Shown here piece by piece: positions 8,816 to 16,565 of a stretch of 64,000 nt of DNA. A program made the translations under genes and the position numbers. This DNA comes from JAEUNJ01 sp052035955 (GTDB taxonomy: Bacteria; Pseudomonadota; Gammaproteobacteria; Burkholderiales; Rhodocyclaceae), in contig JBPOHD010000070.1 in the NCBI GenBank assembly GCA_052035955.1, positions 1-64,000 on the forward strand. Reading direction: 5' to 3'. Positions within the stretch are counted from its first letter, which is position 1. Each line of letters begins with the position of its first letter. The notes under the pieces are model-generated. The model was not told the origin of the DNA and searched no databases. It saw nothing but the letters and a program-made list of their open reading frames with translations.

Positions 8816-9424
8816 TTGCGAGGCAAATTCATCACCCTGGAAGGCATCGACGGCGCTGGCAAGAGCACCCACCTGGCCTGGCTCGTGGACACCCTGAGGG
8901 TGCGCGGCCTGCAGGTGGTCCAGACCCGGGAACCGGGAGGCACGCCCCTGGGCGAGAAACTGCGCGCCCTGCTGCTCAGCGATCCGATGGACCAGGATAC
9001 GGAGACCCTGCTGATGTTCGCCGCCCGCCGGGAACACCTGGCGCAGGTCATCCTGCCGGCGCTGGCGGCCGGCCACTGGGTGGTGTCCGACCGTTTCACC
9101 GACGCGACCTTTGCCTACCAAGGAGGAGGTCGCGGCCTCGACTGGGCCCGCATCGAGGCATTGGAATCCTGGGTGCAGGGCGTGGTGCAGCCCGATCTCA
9201 CCCTGCTGTTCGATCTGCCGGAGGAAGTTGCGGCGCTCCGATTGCAGGGAACCGGGGCGGCGCCGGATCGCTTCGAGCGGGAGAAAGCCGACTTCTTCGC
9301 CCGGGTACGCGCCGCCTACCTGAGGCGGGCGCGGGAATTCCCGCGCCGGTTCCGGGTGGTGGACAGCCGACTGGGCGTCGATGAAATTCGTAATCTACTT
9401 GAAGATATAGTCAGAACAATCTGA
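8816..9424 (+). CDS. tmk: Thymidylate kinase
   Basis: A 202-residue kinase that phosphorylates dTMP to dTDP for DNA synthesis. The P-loop GIDGAGKS is at residues 10-17, with DR-x-x-R-type TREPGGTP just after and the DRF-x-D-A-T-F-AYQGGGRG substrate and LID segments in the middle. The start is an unusual TTG at 8816, supported by GAGGAAGGGA just upstream and the exact fit of MRGKFITLEG to the family start. It follows mltG by 13 bases and abuts holB. Confidence 0.96.
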   Translation: MRGKFITLEGIDGAGKSTHLAWLVDTLRVRGLQVVQTREPGGTPLGEKLRALLLSDPMDQDTETLLMFAARREHLAQVILPALAAGHWVVSDRFTDATFAYQGGGRGLDWARIEALESWVQGVVQPDLTLLFDLPEEVAALRLQGTGAAPDRFEREKADFFARVRAAYLRRAREFPRRFRVVDSRLGVDEIRNLLEDIVRTI

Positions 9425-9425
9425 T

Positions 9426-10469
9426 ATGGAATATTTTTCCTGGCACGCTCCCGCCTGGAATGGACTCTTCGCCGTTCCCGGAACAGTGCCAGCGGCCATG
9501 CTCGTGACGGGAGAGCCGGGTTGGGGCCAGGACACTTTTTCCCAGGCATTGGCAGCCAGGCTGCTCTGCGACGATGCCCAGGGTTCGGCCCGGACGGCCT
9601 GCGGTGCCTGCGAATCCTGCCGTTGGCTGGCGGCGGGAACGCACCCGGACTTCCGCCTCGTAGTCCCTGAGGCAGACGTCGAGCAGGTGGAAGCGGAGGA
9701 GGGCACCGCCCCCAGGAAAGCCGAGAAGAAGAAATCCACCCAGATCCGCATCGAGCAAATCCGCGCCCTGGAGGATTTCGTCTTCACCGGGAGCCATCGT
9801 CGCGGAAACCGGGTAATCGTCCTCGATCCCGCCGAGGCGATGAACCTTCCAGCCGCCAATTCTCTTCTTAAAATACTTGAAGAACCACCAGCAACTGTCT
9901 ATTTTATATTGTCTTCCAGCTCATGGCGCCGTCTATTGCCGACGATCATCAGCCGATGCCGCCGGATCGCACTGCCACGGCCCACCAGGGAGCAGGCGAT
10001 GGCCTGGCTGGGTGCCCAGGGGACCGGCAAGGAGGCAGCCACCTTGTTGCCCATCCTCGGCGGTGCGCCCGTCGCCGTCCGCGAATGGTTAGAGGACGGT
10101 CGGGCGGCGGCAGCGAGGACGGTGGTCGCCAGCCTGCAGGAGCCGGGGAACGATCCGGTCATGCTGGCGGCGCGATGGGCGACGCTGGTCAAGGATCAGG
10201 AAGGCCTGAACCGGGAGAACCTGGTCGGCCTGGTCCAGCGATGGGTTCACGATCTCCTGTTGTTCCGGCTTTCGGGACAAGTGCGTTTCATGTCCGCCCA
10301 ACCGGAGGCCGTCGAGAAAGCGGCCCGCGGCCTCTCGATTCCCCGGCTGCTGGCCTGTTACAATGAACTGCTTCGCATACGGGCGGTGAGTTCCCACCCC
10401 CTCAATGCCCAGCTCTTCCTGGAGGATCTGGCGGCGCGTTTCCTGATGGCGACCCTGGCTAAATCGTGA
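9426..10469 (+). CDS. holB: DNA polymerase III subunit delta'
   Basis: A 347-residue clamp-loader subunit. The AAA+ domain has a degenerate P-loop (GEPGWGQDTF, no Lys), normal for delta', a CGACESC zinc-binding group at about residue 59, and SLLKILEEPP followed by SSSWRRLLPTIISRCRR, the sensor-1 and SRC region. A basic, acidic-flanked insertion (EEGTAPRKAEKKK) precedes the helicase-like core. It starts one base after tmk and overlaps the PilZ gene by four bases, so the three are translationally coupled. Confidence 0.94.
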   Translation: MEYFSWHAPAWNGLFAVPGTVPAAMLVTGEPGWGQDTFSQALAARLLCDDAQGSARTACGACESCRWLAAGTHPDFRLVVPEADVEQVEAEEGTAPRKAEKKKSTQIRIEQIRALEDFVFTGSHRRGNRVIVLDPAEAMNLPAANSLLKILEEPPATVYFILSSSSWRRLLPTIISRCRRIALPRPTREQAMAWLGAQGTGKEAATLLPILGGAPVAVREWLEDGRAAAARTVVASLQEPGNDPVMLAARWATLVKDQEGLNRENLVGLVQRWVHDLLLFRLSGQVRFMSAQPEAVEKAARGLSIPRLLACYNELLRIRAVSSHPLNAQLFLEDLAARFLMATLAKS

Positions 10470-10840
10470 GCGAACCGAACCCGAGAATCGCGCCGGCAGT
10501 GGCAAGGCCCGCCGTCCTTTCCCTGAACATCAACTCGAAGTCGGCGCTCTACGCCGCCTACATGCCTTTCATCAAGCAGGGCGGGCTTTTCATTCCGACG
10601 ACCCGACCCTACGCGATCGGTGACGAGATCTTCATGCTTCTGACGCTGATGGACGAACCAGCCCGCCTTCCCATCGCCGGGACTGTCGTCTGGATCACGC
10701 CGCCCGGGGCCCAGGGGAACAAGAGCCAGGGGATCGGCGTCCAGTTCAGTGCCGACGAGAGTGGCCAGGCGGCGCGCGGCAAGATCGAGGCCATCCTCGG
10801 CGGTCACCTGAGCTCGGCACGGCCCACCCACACCATCTGA
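10466..10840 (+). CDS. PilZ domain protein
   Basis: A 124-residue protein of the type IV pilus PilZ group. It starts with GTG in a GTGA overlap with the holB stop. Conserved family parts are LSLNINSKSALYAAYMPFI, GGLFIPTTRPY, and GTVVWITP followed by GIGVQF. The group that sits between holB and tatD usually lacks the RxxxR c-di-GMP-binding motif, and I do not see one here, so it more likely works through protein contacts in pilus assembly (PilB/FimX type) than as a c-di-GMP receptor. Confidence 0.88.
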   Translation: MSEPNPRIAPAVARPAVLSLNINSKSALYAAYMPFIKQGGLFIPTTRPYAIGDEIFMLLTLMDEPARLPIAGTVVWITPPGAQGNKSQGIGVQFSADESGQAARGKIEAILGGHLSSARPTHTI

Positions 10841-10866
10841 CGCTGCCGAGGCAGCGCCCCCGTTCC

Positions 10867-11634
10867 ATGCTGGTCGATTCCCACTGTCACCTGGATTTTC
10901 CCGAATTCGCCGGCCGGATGGCCGAGTTGCTCGCGCGCATGGGCGCCGCGGGGGTCGGACATGCGCTGGTTGCCGGGGTGAGTCTCGAGCGGTTCCCCGC
11001 CATATTGGAGCTTGCCGAGACGCACTCCCAACTTTGTTGTTCCGTTGGCGTGCATCCGGACGGTCAGGGCGGCCATGAGCCGACGGCGGCCGGTCTCGTG
11101 CGGCTGGCCGACCATCCCCGGGTGGTGGCGATAGGGGAGACGGGGCTCGACTATTACAGGCTCACCGGCGACCTGGAGTGGCAGCGGGAACGGTTCCGGG
11201 TCCATATCCGGGCGGCGCGGGAGTGCGGCAAGCCCTTGATCGTGCATACCCGGTCGGCTGCCGCCGATACGCTGCGTGTCATGGCCGAAGAGAAGGCGAG
11301 GGAGGCGGGGGGCGTTTTCCACTGTTTCACGGAGTCGTGGGATACCGCCGCTGCCGCCTTGGAAATGGGTTTTCACGTCTCCTTTTCCGGCATCGTCACG
11401 TTCAGGAATGCCGTGGAGCTGAAAGAGGTTGCCCGCCGCGTTCCCGCCGACCGGCTCCTGGTGGAAACCGATGCACCCTACCTGGCACCGGTGCCTCATC
11501 GGGGAAAAACGAACGAACCCGCCTATGTCGCCCATGTGGCGCAGGAACTGGCGGCACTCCGCGGCGTCACCGCCGAGGAATTGGCCCGCCAGACCACCGA
11601 CAACTTCTTCCGGCTGTTTCCGGCACATGCGTAA
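10867..11634 (+). CDS. TatD family metal-dependent hydrolase
   Basis: A 255-residue TIM-barrel deoxyribonuclease-like hydrolase. Metal ligands visible: DSHCHLDF at the start (His6, His8), the GETGLDYY Glu, HTRSA and HCFTES histidines, and the ETDAPYLAP Asp near residue 206. Family members have 3'-5' exonuclease activity and are tied to DNA repair or tRNA-related processing; the exact substrate here is unknown. It is the fifth gene of the mltG operon and overlaps the following ankyrin gene by eight bases. Confidence 0.92.
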   Translation: MLVDSHCHLDFPEFAGRMAELLARMGAAGVGHALVAGVSLERFPAILELAETHSQLCCSVGVHPDGQGGHEPTAAGLVRLADHPRVVAIGETGLDYYRLTGDLEWQRERFRVHIRAARECGKPLIVHTRSAAADTLRVMAEEKAREAGGVFHCFTESWDTAAAALEMGFHVSFSGIVTFRNAVELKEVARRVPADRLLVETDAPYLAPVPHRGKTNEPAYVAHVAQELAALRGVTAEELARQTTDNFFRLFPAHA

Positions 11635-12259
11635 TAGACTGATTATTTGGGTATTACTGGCGGGCTTCGGGATTGGGCCGGCTTCTGCCGGTGTCTACGA
11701 CGATATCGTCAAGGCGGCCTCCGAGGGCGACACCGGGACAGTGGTCCAGCTGGTCAGGCGCGGTATGGACGTCAACACGACCGATCCCTCCGGCTTGACG
11801 CTGCTGATGCTGGCGGCCATGAACGGGAATCTGGCCCTCACGGATTTCCTGGTTGCCAACCGGGCGAGTGTCAATAAGCGGAACCGTTTCGGGGATTCGG
11901 CCCTTTTGCTGGCTTCGCTGAAGGGTCATCTTCCGGTCGTCCGGCGCCTCGTCGAGGCCGGCGCAGAACTGGAGCCCAAGGGCTGGACGCCGCTGATCTA
12001 CGCGGCTTTCGAGGGTCACGTCGAGGTGGTTCGCTACCTGATCGCAAAGGGCGCCGACGTGGATGCCCAATCCGGCAACGGCTCCACGGCGCTGATGGTG
12101 GCGGCGCGCAATGGACATCTGGACGTCGTGAAGGCGCTCCTGGAGGCCGACGCGGATCCCGAAATCGCCAACGACGACCAGGTAACCGCCCTCGGGTGGG
12201 CAAAGGCGAACAACAATGGCGAGATCGCGCGATTGATCGAGGAAGCACTGAAGGACTGA
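11627..12259 (+). CDS. Periplasmic ankyrin-repeat protein
   Basis: A 210-residue protein starting at ATG 11627 inside the last codons of tatD. Residues 1-21 form a signal peptide ending PASA before GVYDDIVKAA. The rest is five ankyrin repeats (TLLMLAAMNGNLALTDFL, ALLLASLKGHLPVVRRLV, TPLIYAAFEGHVEVVRYL, TALMVAARNGHLDVVKALL and a final shorter one). It is probably a secreted protein-interaction scaffold. Ankyrin genes directly after tatD are common in this part of the betaproteobacteria. Its role is not known. Confidence 0.85.
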   Translation: MRNRLIIWVLLAGFGIGPASAGVYDDIVKAASEGDTGTVVQLVRRGMDVNTTDPSGLTLLMLAAMNGNLALTDFLVANRASVNKRNRFGDSALLLASLKGHLPVVRRLVEAGAELEPKGWTPLIYAAFEGHVEVVRYLIAKGADVDAQSGNGSTALMVAARNGHLDVVKALLEADADPEIANDDQVTALGWAKANNNGEIARLIEEALKD

Positions 12260-12378
12260 GCGGACGGTTTCGCGTCAGACCGGATTCAGGACAATGCGAA
12301 TGCCCGAAATGGGGCCAGGCACGCTTGGCACATCGGGGCGGCGAAATGGCCGTTCCACCTCGTCGGATGGACTCCGTG

Positions 12379-12406
12379 ATGGCGGATAATGTGGCGTTAC
12401 GTCTAA
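12379..12406 (+). other. Candidate left attachment site (half dif-like)
   Basis: The left arm ATGGCGGATAA matches nine of eleven positions of the proteobacterial XerC arm (RNTKCGCATAA), and CGGATAATGTG is shared with the right-end site. The XerD side (from 12397) matches only 7 of 11 and needs a seven-base centre, as expected for a hybrid phage/host junction but also possible by chance. The site overlaps a perfect GGCGTTA/TAACGCC hairpin that could instead be a terminator of the ankyrin operon. Confidence 0.4.
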
Positions 12407-12468
12407 CGCCCTGTTTCGAAAGACAATACGGGATTGCGTCTGTCGGGCCGGTCTCACCCATGAGACTA

Positions 12469-12496
12469 ATTCGCAGTGTTACTAGGCACTGCGAAT
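12469..12496. repeat. Perfect 10-bp stem-loop in the phage non-coding region
   Basis: ATTCGCAGTG at 12469-12478 pairs exactly with CACTGCGAAT at 12487-12496 around an eight-base loop TTACTAGG. No T-run follows on either strand, so it is not a standard terminator. A nicking site or single-strand origin hairpin of the filamentous phage is possible; this is inference from position. Confidence 0.5.
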
Positions 12497-12890
12497 GACC
12501 CCAACCCCGAACCCCATCCCGCAGAGAATTGGCCGCACCGGAGTCCCGCCATACCGCTTCCGGGATACGGCGGAAAAGCAACTACCCGCCTACCGGAAGC
12601 CCCCTTCGGGGCTGCGCCGCTTCGCGCCTTGGGCGCATGGCGGGAACGGACCGGCACAGCATCGCGCAGGCCACAAGGTTTTGCAGGGGAAAACCTGGGG
12701 GGGCAGGCCCTCGCACACTCCCGAGCAGTCGGACATGGGCGTTTGCCGGGAAAAGACCCCTGGCCCGCCATCGGAGAACCGTCGAGCCCTCCAGAGTGTC
12801 CGGGACCGCGGACAGTGCTTGACGATCGCCGCACGTATACGGCGACGGGCAAAACAGTCTACGGAAGAAGGTGTCCGGGAAACCGGACAG

Positions 12891-13739
12891 TCAGAGGTAG
12901 CCGAACTCCAGGAGACGGCGAGCGACACGAACCCGGAGATCAGGTGGAACAACAGCCAGATCGACGGCAAGCGACTTCCGAGCCGGCACAGGACGCCGCG
13001 CACCGCCCGCCCACCACTCGCACACCCTCGCCCACCACGAAAGCCGATAGCGCCCAACCAGGTGCCACGGCGACAGGTAGCTAAACACGCCGTGCGGATA
13101 GTCCTCCCGGAACACCTGCCGGGTATCGTAGGCAGCATAAACATCGTCCCCCCGATGCCACCAGCGCTCCGCCACCGGCGCATTCGGTTCCGCCCCATAG
13201 CAGACCGTACCCAGGTGAATACGCGGCAATCGCAGATCGAGCATGCCGGAGGTCAGCGACGACACAAGAGCCCCCAGGACCGGAACCCGGAGCCGGTCAA
13301 GACGGCGCACCCGCACCGAGAATTCGACCAGGGACTCCCGCACTTGCTTATCGACCATGCCAAGCGATTGCGCAATGAAAATGACGTCCCACCCGTGTTT
13401 CCTGGAGTGGATCAGCCAATCAATGACCGGCTGTCGCGCTTTGTCGTTCCAACTCCGCGCATTGAACCAGGTCCCCAACTCATCGAGGACGATCAGACCG
13501 TTCCGCGCCTCGTCCATCGTCGGATTGCCCGGACCGAGCGCCACCAGGTCAGACAGCACAGGCTTATCAGGCAAGCGGATCACGTCGAAAGCCTTGATCC
13601 TGGCAGGTAGCACCGCCTCAAGAGTCAAATCGAGATTGGTAGCCACCCGCCGCCCCGCCCGCACCGCTTCAACAATTCGGGACACGGACACAATGCCCTT
13701 GCCCGCGCCGAGCTTCCCGGACACGAAGTAAATTGCCAC
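12891..13739 (-). CDS. zot: Zot-like inovirus assembly ATPase (pI)
   Basis: A 282-residue protein. The GTG at 13739 is chosen: it comes one base after the stop of the DUF5455 gene and yields VAIYFVSGKLGAGKG with the Walker A motif at once. LIVLDELG is the Walker B strand. A basic central region (RVRRLDRLRVP) leads into PRIHLG and a C-terminal part. Zot/pI proteins energise filamentous virion extrusion through the inner membrane. The likely membrane segment is around the SLTSG/VLGALV stretch and is not strongly hydrophobic. It is the last gene of the operon. Confidence 0.9.
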   Translation of the reverse strand: MAIYFVSGKLGAGKGIVSVSRIVEAVRAGRRVATNLDLTLEAVLPARIKAFDVIRLPDKPVLSDLVALGPGNPTMDEARNGLIVLDELGTWFNARSWNDKARQPVIDWLIHSRKHGWDVIFIAQSLGMVDKQVRESLVEFSVRVRRLDRLRVPVLGALVSSLTSGMLDLRLPRIHLGTVCYGAEPNAPVAERWWHRGDDVYAAYDTRQVFREDYPHGVFSYLSPWHLVGRYRLSWWARVCEWWAGGARRPVPARKSLAVDLAVVPPDLRVRVARRLLEFGYL

Positions 13740-13740
13740 G

Positions 13741-14067
13741 TCAGACCTTAGCAGCGAAATCCAGGTGGGCCACGTTCCAGCGGTACAGGGCAATGACAGT
13801 ATCCGCGCTGATCGTCGTCGCCACTACCCACGCGGCATTATCGGGAAGGGCAACCCATACGAGCGACATCGCCACCGCACCGAGCGACGGGAACGCTACC
13901 GACGCGCCCGCAATCAAGGCTTTCATCGCAAGCCCCATGCCCAACGTGAGCGCCCCGAAGGTCAGAATCGCCGCCGCAGCAATCGCGATTTTTTTGGTGA
14001 GCCAGGTCGCAAGAAACCCGGCCAGCCCGGAAAACATCGACACCAGCAGACCCGCAAGCAACGGCAT
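13741..14067 (-). CDS. DUF5455 family inovirus membrane protein (pVI-like)
   Basis: A 108-residue, very hydrophobic protein with about three membrane segments (residues 3-22, 26-55 and 66-90). Its size, place between the adsorption protein and zot, and the LLAGLLVSMFSGLAGFLATW-type start match DUF5455 proteins of Xanthomonas and Vibrio filamentous phages, taken as counterparts of minor coat protein pVI at the virion end. ATG 14067 overlaps the previous stop (TAATG) and has GGAGGA eight bases upstream. Confidence 0.75.
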   Translation of the reverse strand: MPLLAGLLVSMFSGLAGFLATWLTKKIAIAAAAILTFGALTLGMGLAMKALIAGASVAFPSLGAVAMSLVWVALPDNAAWVVATTISADTVIALYRWNVAHLDFAAKV

Positions 14068-15434
14068 TATGCAGTCCTCCCTTCCACAGCACCGGAAGCA
14101 CGACGCCAGACATACAAAGCGCCCGCCGCCCACAGAAACCACCCGAACAGGGTACGCGCCCCGCCGAGAGTATCGCACCAGTCGAAAGACGCCTCATGTC
14201 CCGCGACCCCGAGCACCAGCGGCGAACACGATGCAGACGGAATACCCACATCCAGAGACCAATCCCACCCGGTGCTAGTCATTTTCGCACCGCCATTTAT
14301 GCCATTCACTTGAGCCAGTGCAGCAGTCACGCTATTATCGAGAGCCGTGTTTGCAGCCCCATAAGCGCCCTCGCCCGTGGGTGTCCCCGACTCATCTATT
14401 TTGCATGGCGGACCGCCCGGATAGCCGCACGTGGGATTTTGATTCGGGTCATTGCTGGGGTTCCCCGCCGCGTTACCCGTCGGCGCCGTGCCATTGCCCC
14501 CTCCTGGCCCGACGACGGTAATCGGATTGCCACTCGTGCCCGGATCGCCACCGCCGGGATTGCTGCCGCCGATGCCGCCCGAAGTGCCGCCCGTAGACGG
14601 ATTAGGCGACAAATTCGGAATTCCCGAAGTGGTCCCCGGAACGGCACTAGTCCCAGGTGGTAAGCAAGTCGGTTTGCCATTCACGGACCCGACCGCCCCA
14701 GGACAAGCCGGAGCTGGCGCAGGATCGCTGCCACCCGTACAGGTCGCCCCGGTAGTAGTCCCCTGGATCGAGCAAGCGACGCGGTAAAGGCCATTCGAGG
14801 CATTGGGCGACGTTCCGACCCCACATTTACCCGTGCCGCCGCCCGCCCAGGAGGACACATCAGGGCCAGCACTCGTACTGCCGCCCACGCAACCGCCGAT
14901 GCAAATCGTATTTGGAATAGCCATCGGTACGGCATATTTTGTTGCCGTGGGATCATACGCCCAGGCGACCGTTACGACCCCCGCAACGGTACTTCCAGGA
15001 GTGCAACCACCCGTCGGAACGCAGCCCCCGCCCGACTCAGTGAAACCAGAATTACACGCGCATACCCCGGCCGCATACGTCGCATTCGCAGTGCAGGAAT
15101 TACGCGACGACTGCGCAGGGAGGACCGTAGTAGTGCCGCCCGTCGCATTGACCGCGGAAAACGTACAGGCCGAGGACGCCCACACCGTCGTGATTGTGTA
15201 CGTCACCCCGGACGAATTGATATACGACTGTCCCGCCCATTGAGCGCAAGACTGCTGCAAGGTGCTCGCCCACTGGTACACCGTCGAGGACGCGCCGACG
15301 CGCTGATCCACAGCCACCCCGTACCCGGTTTCAGCCGTCACGGTGAGCGCCGCCCAGGAAGGCACCAGGTACAAGAACGGCAGCAGGAACCCGACTGCAA
15401 ACCACACCCCCAACCGTAACGCACGTTTCAGCAT
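14067..15434 (-). CDS. Inovirus adsorption/minor coat protein (pIII/TspB-like)
   Basis: A 455-residue exported protein. A signal peptide (about residues 1-28, ending PSWA) precedes a Cys-containing receptor-binding part, then a long Gly/Pro/Thr/Asn-rich linker (about residues 225-350), a second small Cys-bearing domain and a C-terminal membrane anchor (LFGWFLWAAGALYVW) with basic tail. This is the pIII layout; the ATYAAGVCACNSGF block also resembles TspB proteins encoded by Neisseria phages. ATG 15434 lies in the last codons of the upstream gene. It probably determines host range. Confidence 0.78.
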   Translation of the reverse strand: MLKRALRLGVWFAVGFLLPFLYLVPSWAALTVTAETGYGVAVDQRVGASSTVYQWASTLQQSCAQWAGQSYINSSGVTYTITTVWASSACTFSAVNATGGTTTVLPAQSSRNSCTANATYAAGVCACNSGFTESGGGCVPTGGCTPGSTVAGVVTVAWAYDPTATKYAVPMAIPNTICIGGCVGGSTSAGPDVSSWAGGGTGKCGVGTSPNASNGLYRVACSIQGTTTGATCTGGSDPAPAPACPGAVGSVNGKPTCLPPGTSAVPGTTSGIPNLSPNPSTGGTSGGIGGSNPGGGDPGTSGNPITVVGPGGGNGTAPTGNAAGNPSNDPNQNPTCGYPGGPPCKIDESGTPTGEGAYGAANTALDNSVTAALAQVNGINGGAKMTSTGWDWSLDVGIPSASCSPLVLGVAGHEASFDWCDTLGGARTLFGWFLWAAGALYVWRRASGAVEGRTA

Positions 15435-15838
15435 GACCACCCCGGCACCCCATAGCAAGCGCGGGCAGACACCCGCTTTTCGAAATACCCGGCCAGCGAC
15501 CGAGCACCGCCCCCAACGTCGTGCCCGCAGTGATCGCCATAAACGCCCCTGGCGCATTTTTGCCACTTGCCCGAGCCTTCCCCCTTAGGCATCGGATCAC
15601 GAGCCACCGCAGACCCTCCCGAGCCCGCCCCGGACACGCGGAAACCTTCCATCACACCCGTTGGTTCGACCACCGTTCCCTGTGCCGGCGCCCGCTGCGC
15701 GGGCACCGGCACAGGGAAAGGAACCGGCATTGGCAGTGCCGGCGACTCTCCCAGGCCGGGAAGAGTAGGGATGACCCGCATCTGAGCGTCAGCCGACGCC
15801 CAGAGGACAGCCAGGACAATCCCCACCCAGGGCCGCAT
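15428..15838 (-). CDS. Small secreted phage protein, unknown
   Basis: A 136-residue product with a clear signal peptide (MRPWVGIVLAVLWASADA, cut near residue 18) and then a proline-rich stretch alternating with valine (PMPVPFPVPVPA). The C-terminal part has four cysteines. No domain is recognised. It lies six bases after the major coat gene's end and overlaps the adsorption gene by seven bases, so it is translated with the structural genes and may be a minor coat or periplasmic assembly factor. Confidence 0.6.
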   Translation of the reverse strand: MRPWVGIVLAVLWASADAQMRVIPTLPGLGESPALPMPVPFPVPVPAQRAPAQGTVVEPTGVMEGFRVSGAGSGGSAVARDPMPKGEGSGKWQKCARGVYGDHCGHDVGGGARSLAGYFEKRVSARACYGVPGWSC

Positions 15839-15844
15839 GGTCGG

Positions 15845-16057
15845 TTAGACCTTGGAGGCGAACCGCTTGATGAGCTTGAACGCGATGGTGAAGCCCAGAA
15901 TGCCGAGCATGACCGGCGCCACGTAGCCGGCGAGCGTGGTCGCATCGGTCAGGATCGCGGCAATGGCGGTATCGGTACCCGACGGCAGAGCGGCATGGGC
16001 GGAAGCACCGACGACGGCGAACGGGGCCAGGACGGCCAGACGATTGCGGAGTTGCAT
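15845..16057 (-). CDS. Inovirus major coat protein (pVIII-like)
   Basis: A 70-residue precursor with the classic layout: signal peptide of about 23 residues ending in SAHA, a short acidic amphipathic mature N-terminus (LPSGTDTAIAAILTD), one membrane helix (AGYVAPVMLGILGFTIAF) and a basic tail (KLIKRFASKV) that faces DNA in the virion. AGGAG lies eight bases before ATG 16057. Thousands of copies coat the filament. Size and position fit M13 and Pf-type coat proteins. Confidence 0.9.
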   Translation of the reverse strand: MQLRNRLAVLAPFAVVGASAHAALPSGTDTAIAAILTDATTLAGYVAPVMLGILGFTIAFKLIKRFASKV

Positions 16058-16119
16058 GGTATTGCTCCTAGGCCCTATGAAGTGAGCATCGCCGACCGGG
16101 CCAGCCCCGGCGACGCCCT

Positions 16120-16233
16120 TTAAATCTGTTCCGAGAACTGCCGCATCAGCCGAATGATGGTTCCGACGACGAAGCCTCCCACCCAGGCAGAAAACCCGTA
16201 TCCGGCCAGGGTAATAAGGTCGACGCTGGTCAT
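16120..16233 (-). CDS. 37-residue phage membrane protein (pVII/pIX-like)
   Basis: A tiny product starting at ATG 16233, in an ATGA overlap with the stop of the preceding gene, with GGAGGG eight bases upstream. It is a single hydrophobic helix (about residues 5-28) with a basic C-terminal end (RLMRQF). Size and position just before the major coat gene match the small tip proteins pVII/pIX of filamentous phages. Confidence 0.65.
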   Translation of the reverse strand: MTSVDLITLAGYGFSAWVGGFVVGTIIRLMRQFSEQI

Positions 16234-16565
16234 CGCTTCAGCCCTCCGATCAGCCCGAGCGCCCAAAGCCCGACGACGACGAAGGGCAACAGACCGACCG
16301 TGCCCATATCGAATATCCCCGACGACGAGCAGACCAGCAGGGGTATATCGACATATTGGGGAGTAGCCCAGGCCGTGGATAGCTCCCGGACATTCGCGCA
16401 TTTGGCATGGTATTGCCCCGACACCGTGCACGGCGCAGCAGTACCCGGATACGACGTCGCATAGACCGCCTCGCCGGTAGGAAGGTAGCGAGGATAGTCG
16501 TTGACGATCTGATTGGTCGCATCAGACGCGCTATTGAAGCATTGACCCCTCCAGGCATAGCCCAT
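16230..16565 (-). CDS. Small phage membrane protein, unknown
   Basis: A 111-residue protein whose ATG overlaps the replication gene stop (TAATG at 16565). Four to five cysteines occur in the N-terminal 80 residues, followed by one membrane helix (TVGLLPFVVVGLWALGLIGG) and a basic end. There is no cleavable signal peptide at the start. The C-terminal anchor suggests a virion-tip or assembly protein. I do not recognise a named family. Confidence 0.6.
   Translation of the reverse strand: MGYAWRGQCFNSASDATNQIVNDYPRYLPTGEAVYATSYPGTAAPCTVSGQYHAKCANVRELSTAWATPQYVDIPLLVCSSSGIFDMGTVGLLPFVVVGLWALGLIGGLKR

Larger units (their letters stand above)
12260..12890. other. Non-coding region spanning the left prophage boundary
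   Basis: No gene is seen. From the left it holds a host tail, a GGCGTTA-CGTC-TAACGCC hairpin at 12393-12410, the candidate left attachment site, a perfect stem-loop at 12469-12496, and further GC-rich hairpins such as AGCCCC-CTTC-GGGGCT at 12598-12613. Filamentous phages keep their replication origin and packaging hairpin in an intergenic region after the zot/pI gene, so 12497-12890 is the likely phage origin and packaging region. Open frames on the plus strand here are antisense continuations and were not accepted. Confidence 0.5.

Noticed and set aside
12495..13610. A 371-codon plus-strand frame across the phage non-coding region and zot
   Set aside because: It is antisense to a convincing Zot gene and Arg/Pro-rich without domain signals.
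16089..16118. GC-rich imperfect hairpin between the small virion gene and the major coat gene as a terminator
   Set aside because: The stem is bulged and a terminator before the coat gene makes little sense for a structural operon; it may instead be an RNA processing element but nothing supports that.
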